DNA of 64,000 nt from Streptomyces fulvoviolaceus (lineage in GTDB: Bacteria; Actinomycetota; Actinomycetes; Streptomycetales; Streptomycetaceae), in assembly GCF_000718165.1 (NCBI RefSeq), contig NZ_JOEY01000008.1, forward strand, positions 124,001 through 188,000. The letters are read 5' to 3'. Position 1 is the first letter of the stretch, and each line of letters opens with the position of its first letter. Below the pieces are notes generated by a model, which saw only the letters and a list, made by a program, of their open reading frames with translations, did not search any database and was not told the origin of the DNA. Shown piece after piece: positions 24,206-33,173 of the stretch. The position numbers and the translations under genes are program-made.

Positions 24206-25362
24206 GCGAGGTTCTCCTCGATCTGGGTGCGGAACAGGTTGAGCTTGGTGAAGAGGGGCGCGTCGCTGAACTGGAACAGGTCCAGCGCACCGGAGTCGGA
24301 GTCGGACGGGGACGCCTCGGACCGGATCGACAGCGGCTGCCAGGACGGGACGACGAAGAGGTCGCCGCGCTGGACCGACCAGGAGAAGTCGCCCACGGTC
24401 ACCCGGCCGGAGCCGTCGAAGACCTGGTAGACCGAAGAACCCGTCTCGCGGCGCGGAGCGATCTCGGCGCCGCGGACCAGACGGTGGAACTGGGCCCGGA
24501 TGGTCGGCAGCACGTCACCGGCGGTGGTGGGGTTGGTGTAGCGCACCAGCGCGTGGCCGGGCCCGACGGTGCCGGGGTGGCCCGCGCGTTCCAGCTCCAG
24601 CTGGTCGGTGAGAGCGGCGTCGGTGTCCACCCAGCGGTAGCACAGCAAGGGGGTGCCCTCCCTGCGCCCGAGTTGCGAGACCGGCGCCAGCCCCGGGTGG
24701 CCCCACAGCCGCTCCGAGCGCGACCGGTCGGGCGTCGCGTGCTCCTCCCCGGACAGCTCGTCCCGGCCGAAGTCGAAGAACTGCGCCTCGACGTCGTATT
24801 GGAGGGGGATGTCGAGGCCGTCGATCCAGGCCATGGGCTCGTCGGCCGAGTTGTGGTGGGCGTGCCAGTTCATACCGGCCTGCGGCAGGAAGTCACCACG
24901 GCGCATGGGCACCGGATCGCGCTCCACGACGGTCCACACGCCCTCGCCCTCGACGACGAACCGGAAGGCGTTCTGGGTGTGCCGGTGCTCGGGCGCGTTC
25001 TCGCCGGGCATCAGGTACTGAATGGCCGCCCAGAGGGTCGGCGTCGCGTAGGGCCTGCCGCCCAGGCTGGGATTGGCCAGGGCTATGGCCCGCCGCTCGC
25101 CGCCGCGGCCGACCGCCACCAGGTCGCCGGCGCGACCGGCCAGGTCGAGCAGTGTCTTCCACTCCCACAGGTGCGGCTGCGCCTTCGACCTGGGGTGCTC
25201 GGGCATCAGATCGCCGATTTGAGTCCACAGCGGAACGAGAAGGGCCTTCTCGAAGCCCCGGTAGAGCTCTACGAGTTCAGGAGTGACGGGCGGCTGGTCC
25301 GGCCGGTCCTCGGCGGTGAGCGAGACGGGCGAGACGGCGTTGTCCTGGTCGGTCATGACCAC
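24202..25362 (-). CDS. Gentisate 1,2-dioxygenase
   Basis: A 386-residue bicupin. The first cupin carries the iron triad: EHRHTQNAFRFVVEG gives H126 and H128, and MNWHAHHNSADEP gives H167 (or H169). The second cupin (about 270-350) has lost these. PLWTQIGDLMPEHPRSKAQP is the N-terminal family block. It opens gentisate between carboxyl and adjacent hydroxyl carbons to maleylpyruvate using Fe(II) and oxygen. It is the first gene of the operon. GTG at 25362 has GGAG six bases upstream; ATG at 25356 is the alternative start. It faces the IclR gene across 72 bases. Confidence 0.92.
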   Translation of the reverse strand: MVMTDQDNAVSPVSLTAEDRPDQPPVTPELVELYRGFEKALLVPLWTQIGDLMPEHPRSKAQPHLWEWKTLLDLAGRAGDLVAVGRGGERRAIALANPSLGGRPYATPTLWAAIQYLMPGENAPEHRHTQNAFRFVVEGEGVWTVVERDPVPMRRGDFLPQAGMNWHAHHNSADEPMAWIDGLDIPLQYDVEAQFFDFGRDELSGEEHATPDRSRSERLWGHPGLAPVSQLGRREGTPLLCYRWVDTDAALTDQLELERAGHPGTVGPGHALVRYTNPTTAGDVLPTIRAQFHRLVRGAEIAPRRETGSSVYQVFDGSGRVTVGDFSWSVQRGDLFVVPSWQPLSIRSEASPSDSDSGALDLFQFSDAPLFTKLNLFRTQIEENLA

Positions 25363-25397
25363 ACCGTGCTCCGCAGACCTTCGGCTGGAACAGTAGA

Positions 25398-25412
25398 TTC
25401 TGTCTTGCGGAA
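25398..25412. promoter_or_regulatory. Possible IclR operator in the divergent gentisate promoter region
   Basis: TTCTGT-CTT-GCGGAA is an imperfect inverted repeat (four of six arm positions pair) in the 72-base gap between the dioxygenase and the IclR gene. IclR regulators usually bind such sites in divergent gaps. Hand-found and weak. Confidence 0.4.
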
Positions 25413-25434
25413 CAAACGGTGAGAGGCGGTCGTC

Positions 25435-26211
25435 GTGGCCAAGTCAATGAAGAACCCGCCGGCGTACGGCGTGACGAGCGTGGATCACGCGCTGCAGCTG
25501 GCGGTGATTCTGCAGGTGGAGGGCCCCATCACGGTCTCCGAGGCCGCCCGGCGGCTCGGCGTGGCCCGTTCCAGTGCCCATCGCCTGCTGTCCACACTGG
25601 TGTACCGCGACTTCGCGGTGCAGAACGACGACCGCAGATACCGGGCCGGACCGGTTCTGGAGATCGCCGCCAAGGCCCAGTCGAACGTAGGAGCCCTCCG
25701 CACCGCCGCCCTCGGCCCGCTGCGCACCCTCGTCGACACCCTCGACGAGACGGCGAACCTCACCATCCGCACCGGCCGCACCGCGAGGTTCATCGCCTCG
25801 GTCGAGTGCACGCAGGCCCTCCGGGTCGGAAACCGCGAGGGCATGGTCTTCCCCGCACACCAGGTGAGCGGGGGTCTGGTCATGCTCGCCGCTCTGGCCG
25901 ACGACGAACTGATCGCGCTCTACGCGCACACCCCCACCGACGGGTCCGAGGAGCGCCCGGATCTGGCAGAGCTGCGCGGCGAGCTCAGAGCCGTCCGGAG
26001 CAGTGGCGTCGCCGTCAACCTCGAACGATCCGAGCGAGGGCTCGTCGCCATCGGGCGCGGAGTCACCGATACGAGCGGTGCCACGATCGCCGCCGTGTCG
26101 GTGTCCATGCCGAGCGTGCGGTACTCGCCCGACCGTGTGAAGGAGATCGTGTCGGCTCTGGCCGTGGCGGCGGACAGGATCTCTGCCGAGATTCATGAGA
26201 GAGGGCGGTAG
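25435..26211 (+). CDS. IclR-family regulator of the gentisate operon
   Basis: A 258-residue IclR protein. Winged helix at about 18-75 with VSEAARRLGVARSSAHRLLS; the effector domain keeps FPAHQVSGGLVMLAAL and the late ISAVSVS-like strand (TIAAVSVSMPS). GTG start at 25435. It is divergent from the complete gentisate operon with a short shared promoter region, the classical arrangement for a local regulator responding to gentisate or 3-hydroxybenzoate. The next 288 bases to 26499 hold no recognised gene. Confidence 0.9.
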   Translation: MAKSMKNPPAYGVTSVDHALQLAVILQVEGPITVSEAARRLGVARSSAHRLLSTLVYRDFAVQNDDRRYRAGPVLEIAAKAQSNVGALRTAALGPLRTLVDTLDETANLTIRTGRTARFIASVECTQALRVGNREGMVFPAHQVSGGLVMLAALADDELIALYAHTPTDGSEERPDLAELRGELRAVRSSGVAVNLERSERGLVAIGRGVTDTSGATIAAVSVSMPSVRYSPDRVKEIVSALAVAADRISAEIHERGR

Positions 26212-26499
26212 AGCACACCGGTCAGAAATTCTCGGACGAGGTCGGCCGGCCGCGCGGAGCAGGGTCGCGTCGTCGGCCGACGGCTCAGGCAGCAGGATCG
26301 CGAGGACTGTGCAGCCAGGTCGAGGACCTGTGGGCGCGGCTGAAGGGGTACACCGCCGGCGCCTCAGTGACGCCCAGCGCCGAGACGCCAGCCGTCCTGG
26401 ACCAGCTGGAGCGCACACCTGCTGCACCACGCCGGCGAGGCCGAACCGGTCCTCTGCGACGACACGCACGGCGCCTGACCGGCCGGTGGCCCCGCGGCT

Positions 26500-28884
26500 T
26501 CACCACGACGACTCGCCGGCCGGCTCCTTCAGAGTGAAGCGGGCACGCCGGACGCCGCCCCCGCCGGACGCCGCCCCCGCCACCCAGGCGGCTACCTGCG
26601 CCCGGGAGGAGAACTCCAGCTTGGCCAGGATCCGTTCGATGTGTCCGTCCACCGTGCGGGTGGACACCACAAGCCGCTCGGCGATCTGGCGATTGCTGAG
26701 GCCCTCGGCGACGAGTCGGGCGACCTGTTGTTGTCGTGGGGTCAACACCTCGACCGTCGTCGCGGGTTCGGGTGTGGCCACCGCTTCGGGGCCGTTCAGC
26801 GCGTAGGAGATGGCCTGCCGTCGGTCCATACGACCGCCCTCGTCAAGCCTGGCCCGCAAGGCCTCGGCGCCACCCAGTCTGCGTTGCAGTTCCTCCTCGC
26901 ACTGGGTGTGGTAGCCCGCCAGGTGCGGTCCGAAGGCAGTGAGTGACGTGCCGATCACACCCCAGATCGACTGGATCGCACCGAGCAGACGAGCCGCGTG
27001 GTCGTACTCCGCGTTCGTCGTGGCGACCCATGCGAGGAGTTCGATCATGACCGCGGCTCCGACATGGTCGTTGAAGCCACGCTGGATCTGCAGACCCGCG
27101 CGGGCCGCCGACTTCGCCTGGTCGGGGTCGCCGTTCAGCCAGGCGTTCAGGCCCAGCGCGTACAGTGCACGCGCCCTGGCCCAATGCTCGCCATTGCGCT
27201 CACTCACCGCGATCACCTGCCGGGCAGCCTGCTCGGCCTGGTCGTCCTGGAGCAGAGCCCGGGCGATGGCGGTCTGGAAACCGTTGAAGAGGACGCCGTC
27301 GACGTCTCCCGCCTCCGCCAACCGCGCGGAGGCGGCATCGAAGTGACCGAGGGCAGCACGAAGGTCCCCGCGGAAGAAGGCGACGGTGCCGCGGAGCGAG
27401 CGCGTCATGCAGAGCGAGACCTGATCGCCGAGCTCTCCGGCCAACTCGTCGCACTCCGCCAGTCGTACCTCGGCGGCGGAGTCGTCGCCCTGGAGCAGTG
27501 AGACCCATGCCGCCGCCCAGAGTGCGGTGGCCCGCTCGGGCAGTCGTGGTGCGTCGAGCGCGAGAGCCAGGTCGAGCCAGCGCCGCCCCTCGCTCAGCGC
27601 TCCGTCGGCACACCAGTGATGGCGCAGCGCGGACACCATGGACAGGGCGTGCTGGGTCCGGCGCGTGCTGATGCACCTTTCCAGGGCCGATTCCACGTTG
27701 CTGCGGTCGGCGCGTAGCCTGGCCAGCCCGGATTCCTGGCCTGGCCCGCTCCAATTCGCCGCCACCTGTACGGCCAGTGCTCCGTAGTATTCCTGGTGCC
27801 GGTCTCGCACAGTTTCCACGTTCTCGTGCGTCTTCAGGCGCTCTCCGGCATATTCCTGGAGGGTCATCAGCATGCGGAAACGCAACAGCCCGCTTCCCTC
27901 GACGGCCTGGATAATCGACTGGGCAACCAAATGATCCGTGAGGTCGAGAATCCGCTCGCGGGGCAGACCGTCGCCGGCGCATATGTGTTCAGCGGCCTGC
28001 AAGTCGAATCCGCCGGAGAACACCGCGAGGCGAGTCCACAGCAATTGTTCCTCGGGCGTGCACAGGTCGTAACTCCAGTCGATCAGCGCGCGGAGTGTGC
28101 GCTGACGGGGCAGTGCGGAACGGCTCCCGCCGGTGAGCAACCCGAATCGGTCTGCCAGCCGTTCGACCAATGCGTCGAGGTGCAGCGATCGCAGCCGTGA
28201 GGCGGCCAGCTCTATCGCCAGGGGGATGCCCTCCAGCTGGGCGCAGAGCCGGGCCACTGCCAGGCCGTTGATGTCGTCCACGACGAACCCGGGCGTGATC
28301 GCCCTTGCGCGGTCCACGAGGAGTCGCACCGACTCGTACCGGGACAGCACCTCCACGGAGGACTCGGTGTCGGGGTCCGGGACCGGCAACGGCAGAACCT
28401 GATAGACGTTCTCCCCGCCGATGATGTCCAGGACTTGTCTGCTCGTCGCGAGAATCCGGACGTGTGGACAGCCCCGCAGCAGCCGGTCGACGAGCACGGC
28501 GCAGGCCTGGACCAGATGCTCGCAGTTGTCGAAGAGCAGCAGCGTCTGCCGGCGGCCCAGGTACTCGATCAGCCGGTCCGCCGCCGGCCGGTTCGAGGAA
28601 TTCGCCACCCCGAGAGCGGTCGCCACGGCGTGCTCAACGAGTTCGGGCTCACGGACGGCCGCCAGGTCGATCAGCCAGACCCCGTCGGGGAACGCCGAAC
28701 GGGCCGCGATTCCCGTCTCGACCGCCAGCCGGCTCTTCCCGACGCCACCCGCTCCGGTCAGCGTCACCAGGCGGGCCGATCCCAGCAGCCCGCGAACCTC
28801 CGCCAGATCACTGTGGCGTCCCACAAAACTCGTGACGGCGTTGGGAAGGTTTCCCGAACCACCGTCAGGTATCTCATCCACCAT
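26500..28884 (-). CDS. Large STAND ATPase-LuxR transcriptional regulator
   Basis: A 794-residue regulator. An NB-ARC/AAA-type ATPase comes first: Walker A TGAGGVGKS at 43-51, Walker B-like QTLLLFDNCEHL near 110 and the sensor ILATSRQVL. A winged-helix region and a helical TPR-like repeat area (about 380-650) follow. The C-terminus (about 700-765) is a LuxR helix-turn-helix with LTPRQQQVARLVAEGLSNRQ and STRTVDGHIERILAKL. Such proteins switch on clusters when a ligand or partner binds the repeats. It lies between the gentisate operon and the nine-gene aromatic cluster, divergent from the latter across 461 bases, so it is the best candidate for its activator. Confidence 0.88.
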   Translation of the reverse strand: MVDEIPDGGSGNLPNAVTSFVGRHSDLAEVRGLLGSARLVTLTGAGGVGKSRLAVETGIAARSAFPDGVWLIDLAAVREPELVEHAVATALGVANSSNRPAADRLIEYLGRRQTLLLFDNCEHLVQACAVLVDRLLRGCPHVRILATSRQVLDIIGGENVYQVLPLPVPDPDTESSVEVLSRYESVRLLVDRARAITPGFVVDDINGLAVARLCAQLEGIPLAIELAASRLRSLHLDALVERLADRFGLLTGGSRSALPRQRTLRALIDWSYDLCTPEEQLLWTRLAVFSGGFDLQAAEHICAGDGLPRERILDLTDHLVAQSIIQAVEGSGLLRFRMLMTLQEYAGERLKTHENVETVRDRHQEYYGALAVQVAANWSGPGQESGLARLRADRSNVESALERCISTRRTQHALSMVSALRHHWCADGALSEGRRWLDLALALDAPRLPERATALWAAAWVSLLQGDDSAAEVRLAECDELAGELGDQVSLCMTRSLRGTVAFFRGDLRAALGHFDAASARLAEAGDVDGVLFNGFQTAIARALLQDDQAEQAARQVIAVSERNGEHWARARALYALGLNAWLNGDPDQAKSAARAGLQIQRGFNDHVGAAVMIELLAWVATTNAEYDHAARLLGAIQSIWGVIGTSLTAFGPHLAGYHTQCEEELQRRLGGAEALRARLDEGGRMDRRQAISYALNGPEAVATPEPATTVEVLTPRQQQVARLVAEGLSNRQIAERLVVSTRTVDGHIERILAKLEFSSRAQVAAWVAGAASGGGGVRRARFTLKEPAGESSW

Positions 28885-29345
28885 GAATTCCAGATTCTCT
28901 TCTGAGAGCCCGGCCGTTACCCGAATTCGGCGGAGTGACCCCGTCGAATTCCATGCGACTCTGACGCACTCCGGGTGCCGACACCCGGGTTTCCTCCATT
29001 AATGCCGTGCCGAGTAAAAGGCGAGATGTGAGGCCGAGCTGACTCAATGCCGCATGATGCGGATTTGTGTCCCGAACATTGAAACGCTAACAGGTGGTTT
29101 TCTGTCCACGCAAGCATCGGGAGCGTAGATACTGCGCGCTTCGGCGCGGCTCGCACGGGCACGGGCGAAGCGGATGCGGACACGGCGCGCGCCGGCCGGA
29201 GCCGGTACGAGCGCCCCGCCCGCGTCGGGGCCGAGCAGGGCGGGGGTAGACCTGCGCGACCTCGCGAAGGGGTGGTTCTACCCGTATCCCCTGAACCTCG
29301 CCGGGGCTGAGATTGGCCCTCGGTTCGAAGTGAGGAGGACCCAAC
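28885..29345. promoter_or_regulatory. Divergent regulatory region between the LuxR gene and the nine-gene cluster
   Basis: No gene is supported in these 461 bases. Two palindromes stand out: CCGAATTCGG (28921-28930) and CCGCAT-G-ATGCGG (29050-29062). A longer inverted pair GGGTAGA (29244-29250) and TCTACCC (29277-29283) lies closer to the ALDH gene. AGGAGG at 29333-29338 is the ribosome site for GTG 29346. Which of these is bound by the regulator is unknown. Confidence 0.5.
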
Positions 29346-30806
29346 GTGACAACGATGCACGTGGGAGCCCGGCCCGCGGTCGCCCCAGGCAGGCTGTTCA
29401 TCGGCGGTCGATGGGAGCCGGCAGAGGCAGAGGCCGTCAGGGAACTGGTCGATCCTGCGACCGGGCAGCGAGCGACGACCGTCGCCGAAGCCGGTGCCGG
29501 CGACGCGCGACGTGCGGCCGCCGTGGCGCTCAAGGCCTTCGAAGAAGGTCCCTGGCCGCGGATGAGCCCGCGCGAGCGGGGGCGCATCCTGCTGCGCGCC
29601 GCCGAGTTGCTGCGGCAGCACGCCGAGGAGTTCGCCCTCCTGGAGAGCTTCAACGTCGGAAAGCCCATCACGCTCACCCGGCGGGTCGACATCCCGATGG
29701 CGATCGAGACCTTCGAGTACTACGGCAATCTCGCAGCAGGCATCGAAGGCGCGGTCCGGACGCCTGCCGCCCCCGCTCTGGCGTACACCCGGCGGGAGCC
29801 GATCGGCGTGGTCGCGGCGATCACCCCGTTCAACTTCCCGCTCGTACTGTCCAGCAAGAAGATCGCCGCGGCCCTTGCCGCGGGAAACACCGTCGTACAC
29901 AAGCCGGCCGCGGAGACCCCGCTCACCGCTCTCCGGCTCGCGGAAGTACTCCAGGAAGCCGGTCTGCCGGACGGCGCCTACAACGTGGTCACCGGGGACG
30001 CGGAAGCCGGACAGGCGCTGGTGTGCGATCCGAGGATCGCCAAGGTCGCGTTCACCGGCTCGACCGTCGTCGGGAAGAGAATCGTGGTCCAGGGGGCCGA
30101 CACCCTCACCCGGGCGACCCTGGAACTGGGCGGGAAGAGCGCGAACCTCGTCTTCGCCGACGCCGATCTGGATGCCGCCGTGCCCACGGCAGTCAAGGCG
30201 TTCACCTTCAACACGGGACAGTTCTGCATGGCGGGCAGCCGGCTTCTCGTCGAGCGGCCCGTCTACGAGGAAGTGCTCGAGCGGCTGAGCGCAGCCTGTG
30301 CGCAGATCAAGGTCGGCGACCCGCTGAGTGAGGAGACCATGGTCGGGCCTCTGGCGGGCCCCGCTCACCAGGCAAAGGTCGTCTCGTTCCTCGAACGGGC
30401 CCGCCGCGATGGGATCGGTGTCACCAGCGCCGAGTGCCCGGACGGGCCGGGCTTCTACGTCGCCCCGACGGTGCTCACCGGCGTCGACCAGCAATCGGCC
30501 TATGTCCAGGAAGAGATCTTCGGGCCGGTCCTGACCGTCCAGCCCTTCGACACCGAGGACGAGGCCGTGCGGATGGCCAACGGGACTCCCTACGGCCTCG
30601 CCGCGGGCCTGCAGACCCGCGACGTCTCCCGTGCGCATCGCGTCGCAGCTCGCCTCGACGCGGGAACGGTGTGGGTCAACACGTGGGCTGCCATGGACAT
30701 CTCCATGCCGATAGGTGGCTACAAGCAGTCCGGATACGGGCGGGAAAACGGCCCCGAGGGCCTGGACGAATACCTGCAGACCAAGTCGGTCATCGTGGCC
30801 CTGTAG
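29346..30806 (+). CDS. NAD(P)-dependent aldehyde dehydrogenase
   Basis: A 486-residue ALDH of standard length. It shows ITPFNFPLVLSSKKIAAAL (cofactor and N/K residues), FTGSTVVGKRI, the general base in LELGGKSAN and the catalytic cysteine in TGQFCMAGSR. The C-terminal oligomerisation block is GGYKQSGYGREN. It oxidises an aldehyde to an acid. The next gene is an aryl-alcohol-type dehydrogenase, so together they could take a benzylic alcohol to an aromatic acid for the downstream hydroxylation and ring-cleavage genes. GTG start with AGGAGG seven bases upstream; first gene of the nine-gene cluster. Confidence 0.92.
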   Translation: MTTMHVGARPAVAPGRLFIGGRWEPAEAEAVRELVDPATGQRATTVAEAGAGDARRAAAVALKAFEEGPWPRMSPRERGRILLRAAELLRQHAEEFALLESFNVGKPITLTRRVDIPMAIETFEYYGNLAAGIEGAVRTPAAPALAYTRREPIGVVAAITPFNFPLVLSSKKIAAALAAGNTVVHKPAAETPLTALRLAEVLQEAGLPDGAYNVVTGDAEAGQALVCDPRIAKVAFTGSTVVGKRIVVQGADTLTRATLELGGKSANLVFADADLDAAVPTAVKAFTFNTGQFCMAGSRLLVERPVYEEVLERLSAACAQIKVGDPLSEETMVGPLAGPAHQAKVVSFLERARRDGIGVTSAECPDGPGFYVAPTVLTGVDQQSAYVQEEIFGPVLTVQPFDTEDEAVRMANGTPYGLAAGLQTRDVSRAHRVAARLDAGTVWVNTWAAMDISMPIGGYKQSGYGRENGPEGLDEYLQTKSVIVAL

Positions 30807-30833
30807 GAATCGACCGAGAAAGGGAAAGGCATC

Positions 30834-31937
30834 ATGCATTCCACTACAGCAGCCATAATCGAAGGCCCGGGCGCCCCGTTCACCTTTACCGATGTCGTGC
30901 TCGACGAACCTCGCAAGGACGAGGTCCTGGTACGGATGGTCGCCGCCGGCCTGTGTCACAGCGATCTGAACGTACAGGCGGGCCGGATGCCCTTCCCGCT
31001 GCCCGGGGTCATCGGCCACGAAGGAGCCGGAATTGTCGAGCAGGTCGGGTCTTCCGTCACCAAAGTCCGGCCCGGCGACAAGGTCCTGTTGAGTTTCACA
31101 TCGTGTGAACACTGCACCAACTGCCGCAATGGGCACCCGGCCTACTGCGACACCTGGCTGCCCCGCAATGTGACGGGAGGCAAGCGCAGCGACGGGAGCT
31201 CCCCGATCACGCGCGACGGCGTCCCGGTCGGTGGGCATTTCTTCGGCCAGTCCTCCTTCGCCGAGGCGGCCGTCGTCGACGCTCGCAGCGTGGTGAAGGT
31301 GGATCCCGAAGCCGACCTGACGGTGCTCGCGCCGCTGGGCTGCGGCGTCCAGACCGGAGTCGGCACCGTCTGGAACGTCCTGGCGCCCAGACCCGGTGAG
31401 AGCCTGGCCGTCTTCGGCGCCGGCGCGGTGGGCCTGTCGGCGATCATGGCCGCGGCTGCTCTGCCCTCGGGCGACATCATCGCGATCGACCGTGTGCCGT
31501 CCCGGCTCGAGCTCGCCCTGGAACTCGGCGCACAGCACACCATCAACACCACCGAAGTGGATCCGGCGACCGCGCTGGCAGAGATCACCGGTGGCCGCGG
31601 CGTCGACAACGCAGTGGACACCACCGGAATCCCCGCCCTCCTCCGCACCGCCGTCGACGCCCTCAGCACCGGCGGAGCGTGCGCGGTCGTCGGCGTGGCC
31701 CCTCCCGGCGTCGACGTGGCGCTGGACATGCACGATCTGCTGCTCGGCAGGCGCGTGCTGGGCGTGACGCTGGGAGACGGCGAGCCGGAGACCCTGCTGC
31801 CCCGGCTGGCCATGCTGCATCGGCAGGGAAAGCTCCCGCTGGAAAAGCTGATCAAGCACTACAAATTCAGGGACCTGAACACCGCTGCCCGCGATATGCA
31901 CGATGGGGCGACGATCAAACCGGTCGCGCTGTTCTAG
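30834..31937 (+). CDS. Zinc-dependent aryl-alcohol-type dehydrogenase
   Basis: A 367-residue MDR protein. Catalytic zinc ligands AGLCHSD (C41) and GHEGAG (H62, E63); structural zinc cysteines in [15 protein letters not shown] (C91, C94, C97, C105). The insert [13 protein letters not shown], the [12 protein letters not shown] turn and the cofactor turn [12 protein letters not shown] are characteristic of benzyl-alcohol/aryl-alcohol dehydrogenases. It interconverts an aromatic alcohol and aldehyde with NAD. It lies 27 bases after the ALDH gene, with which it should act in sequence. Confidence 0.9.
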   Translation: MHSTTAAIIEGPGAPFTFTDVVLDEPRKDEVLVRMVAAGLCHSDLNVQAGRMPFPLPGVIGHEGAGIVEQVGSSVTKVRPGDKVLLSFTSCEHCTNCRNGHPAYCDTWLPRNVTGGKRSDGSSPITRDGVPVGGHFFGQSSFAEAAVVDARSVVKVDPEADLTVLAPLGCGVQTGVGTVWNVLAPRPGESLAVFGAGAVGLSAIMAAAALPSGDIIAIDRVPSRLELALELGAQHTINTTEVDPATALAEITGGRGVDNAVDTTGIPALLRTAVDALSTGGACAVVGVAPPGVDVALDMHDLLLGRRVLGVTLGDGEPETLLPRLAMLHRQGKLPLEKLIKHYKFRDLNTAARDMHDGATIKPVALF

Positions 31938-32018
31938 TCTCCCGATTCCGTTGAAAACACCTGGCGAGTCATTGAAAACGCATGGCAAGCCATGAGAAAA
32001 GCAACAGGTGGACTGACG

Positions 32019-33173
32019 ATGCAAGAAGGAAATAGGCAAGACGCAACGCTTCCCGGCGGTGTCGACACCGCGGAAGTATCGATCGACGAATTCTGTGGTG
32101 CGCTCGCATCGCGCGATATGGCGGGCCTGTGGAGCAGGCCGCCGATGCCGGCTCACCCGATGCCGCAGACGCGTGCGCATCTGTGGCGCTGGGACACCGT
32201 CGCCCCGCTGGCGCGGCAGGCGGGAAGTGTTCTGGGGGTCGACGAAGGAGCGGCTCAGCGGCGGGCACTGCAGTTCTGCAACCCGGGACTGCGCATCGGA
32301 ACGACAGAAGCCCTGTTCGGTGCCTACCAGTATCTGGATCCGGGTGAGAAGGCGCCGGCCCATCGGCATTCTCCGGCAGCGATCCGGTTCATGATGACCG
32401 GCTCGAGTGTCTACACCACCGTCGACGGAGACGCCTGTTGGATGGAGCCCGGCGACTTCGTCCTCACGCCCAGCTGGGCGTGGCACGATCACACCAACCA
32501 GAGCGATGAGCCCGCGATCTGGCTCGATGTGATCGACGTGGTGATGGTCGCCACCTTGGAGTCGATTTTCTTCGAGGACCATCCGACCGGGATGCAGGAC
32601 GTCGCGGGTTTCTCCCTCTCGGAGGAGAAGTTCGGTCATGCGGGACTTCAGCATTCCGACGGCGCCGCCTGGCCGAAGCCGTACTCGCCGCTGTTGCGCT
32701 ATCCCTATGCCCAGGTCGATGCCGCGCTGGAAGCGTTGCAGAAGCAGAGTGACGACTCCAGCGTGACGGTGGAGTACAAGAATCCGGTCACCGGCGGCCC
32801 TGCTCTGCCCACCCTCACCTGCCAGATGACGAGGATTCGTCCGGGAAAGCCCACGGCCCCCCGACGGCAGACCGGCGGCCAGATCCACACCGTGTTCCGC
32901 GGCCGCGGCAGGTCCGTGATCGGCGGAAAGGAATTCACCTGGGGTCCGGGCGACGTCTTCGTCGTCCCCTCCTGGGTTCCCGTCGAGCACGAAGCGGAAG
33001 AGACCGCCGACCTTTTTGTGGGCAGTGACCGGGCAGCCCTCGAGGCTCTGCATCTCTACCGCGAGGCCGAGCTGCCCGCCCAGCAGCAGGTGACAGGAAT
33101 CTTCGAGCCGGCATCCGCGCCGGAATCCGACGAAGCGGTACCCGCTGTCGGCCAAGGAAGGAGGGAACCGTGA
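32019..33173 (+). CDS. Gentisate/salicylate-type ring-cleaving bicupin dioxygenase
   Basis: A 384-residue bicupin related to gentisate 1,2-dioxygenase. The iron triad is intact: APAHRHSPAAIRF gives H115 and H117, and SWAWHDHTNQSDEP gives H156. The second cupin ends with GPGDVFVVPSWVPVEH. It differs from the enzyme at 24202 in many active-site neighbours and has a shorter N-terminus, so its substrate may be another hydroxylated aromatic acid (salicylate- or hydroxynaphthoate-like). ATG at 32019 is preferred over 31992 because AGGTGG precedes it. The stop overlaps the monooxygenase start. Its partner hydrolase is probably the FAH gene at 37931. Confidence 0.87.
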   Translation: MQEGNRQDATLPGGVDTAEVSIDEFCGALASRDMAGLWSRPPMPAHPMPQTRAHLWRWDTVAPLARQAGSVLGVDEGAAQRRALQFCNPGLRIGTTEALFGAYQYLDPGEKAPAHRHSPAAIRFMMTGSSVYTTVDGDACWMEPGDFVLTPSWAWHDHTNQSDEPAIWLDVIDVVMVATLESIFFEDHPTGMQDVAGFSLSEEKFGHAGLQHSDGAAWPKPYSPLLRYPYAQVDAALEALQKQSDDSSVTVEYKNPVTGGPALPTLTCQMTRIRPGKPTAPRRQTGGQIHTVFRGRGRSVIGGKEFTWGPGDVFVVPSWVPVEHEAEETADLFVGSDRAALEALHLYREAELPAQQQVTGIFEPASAPESDEAVPAVGQGRREP

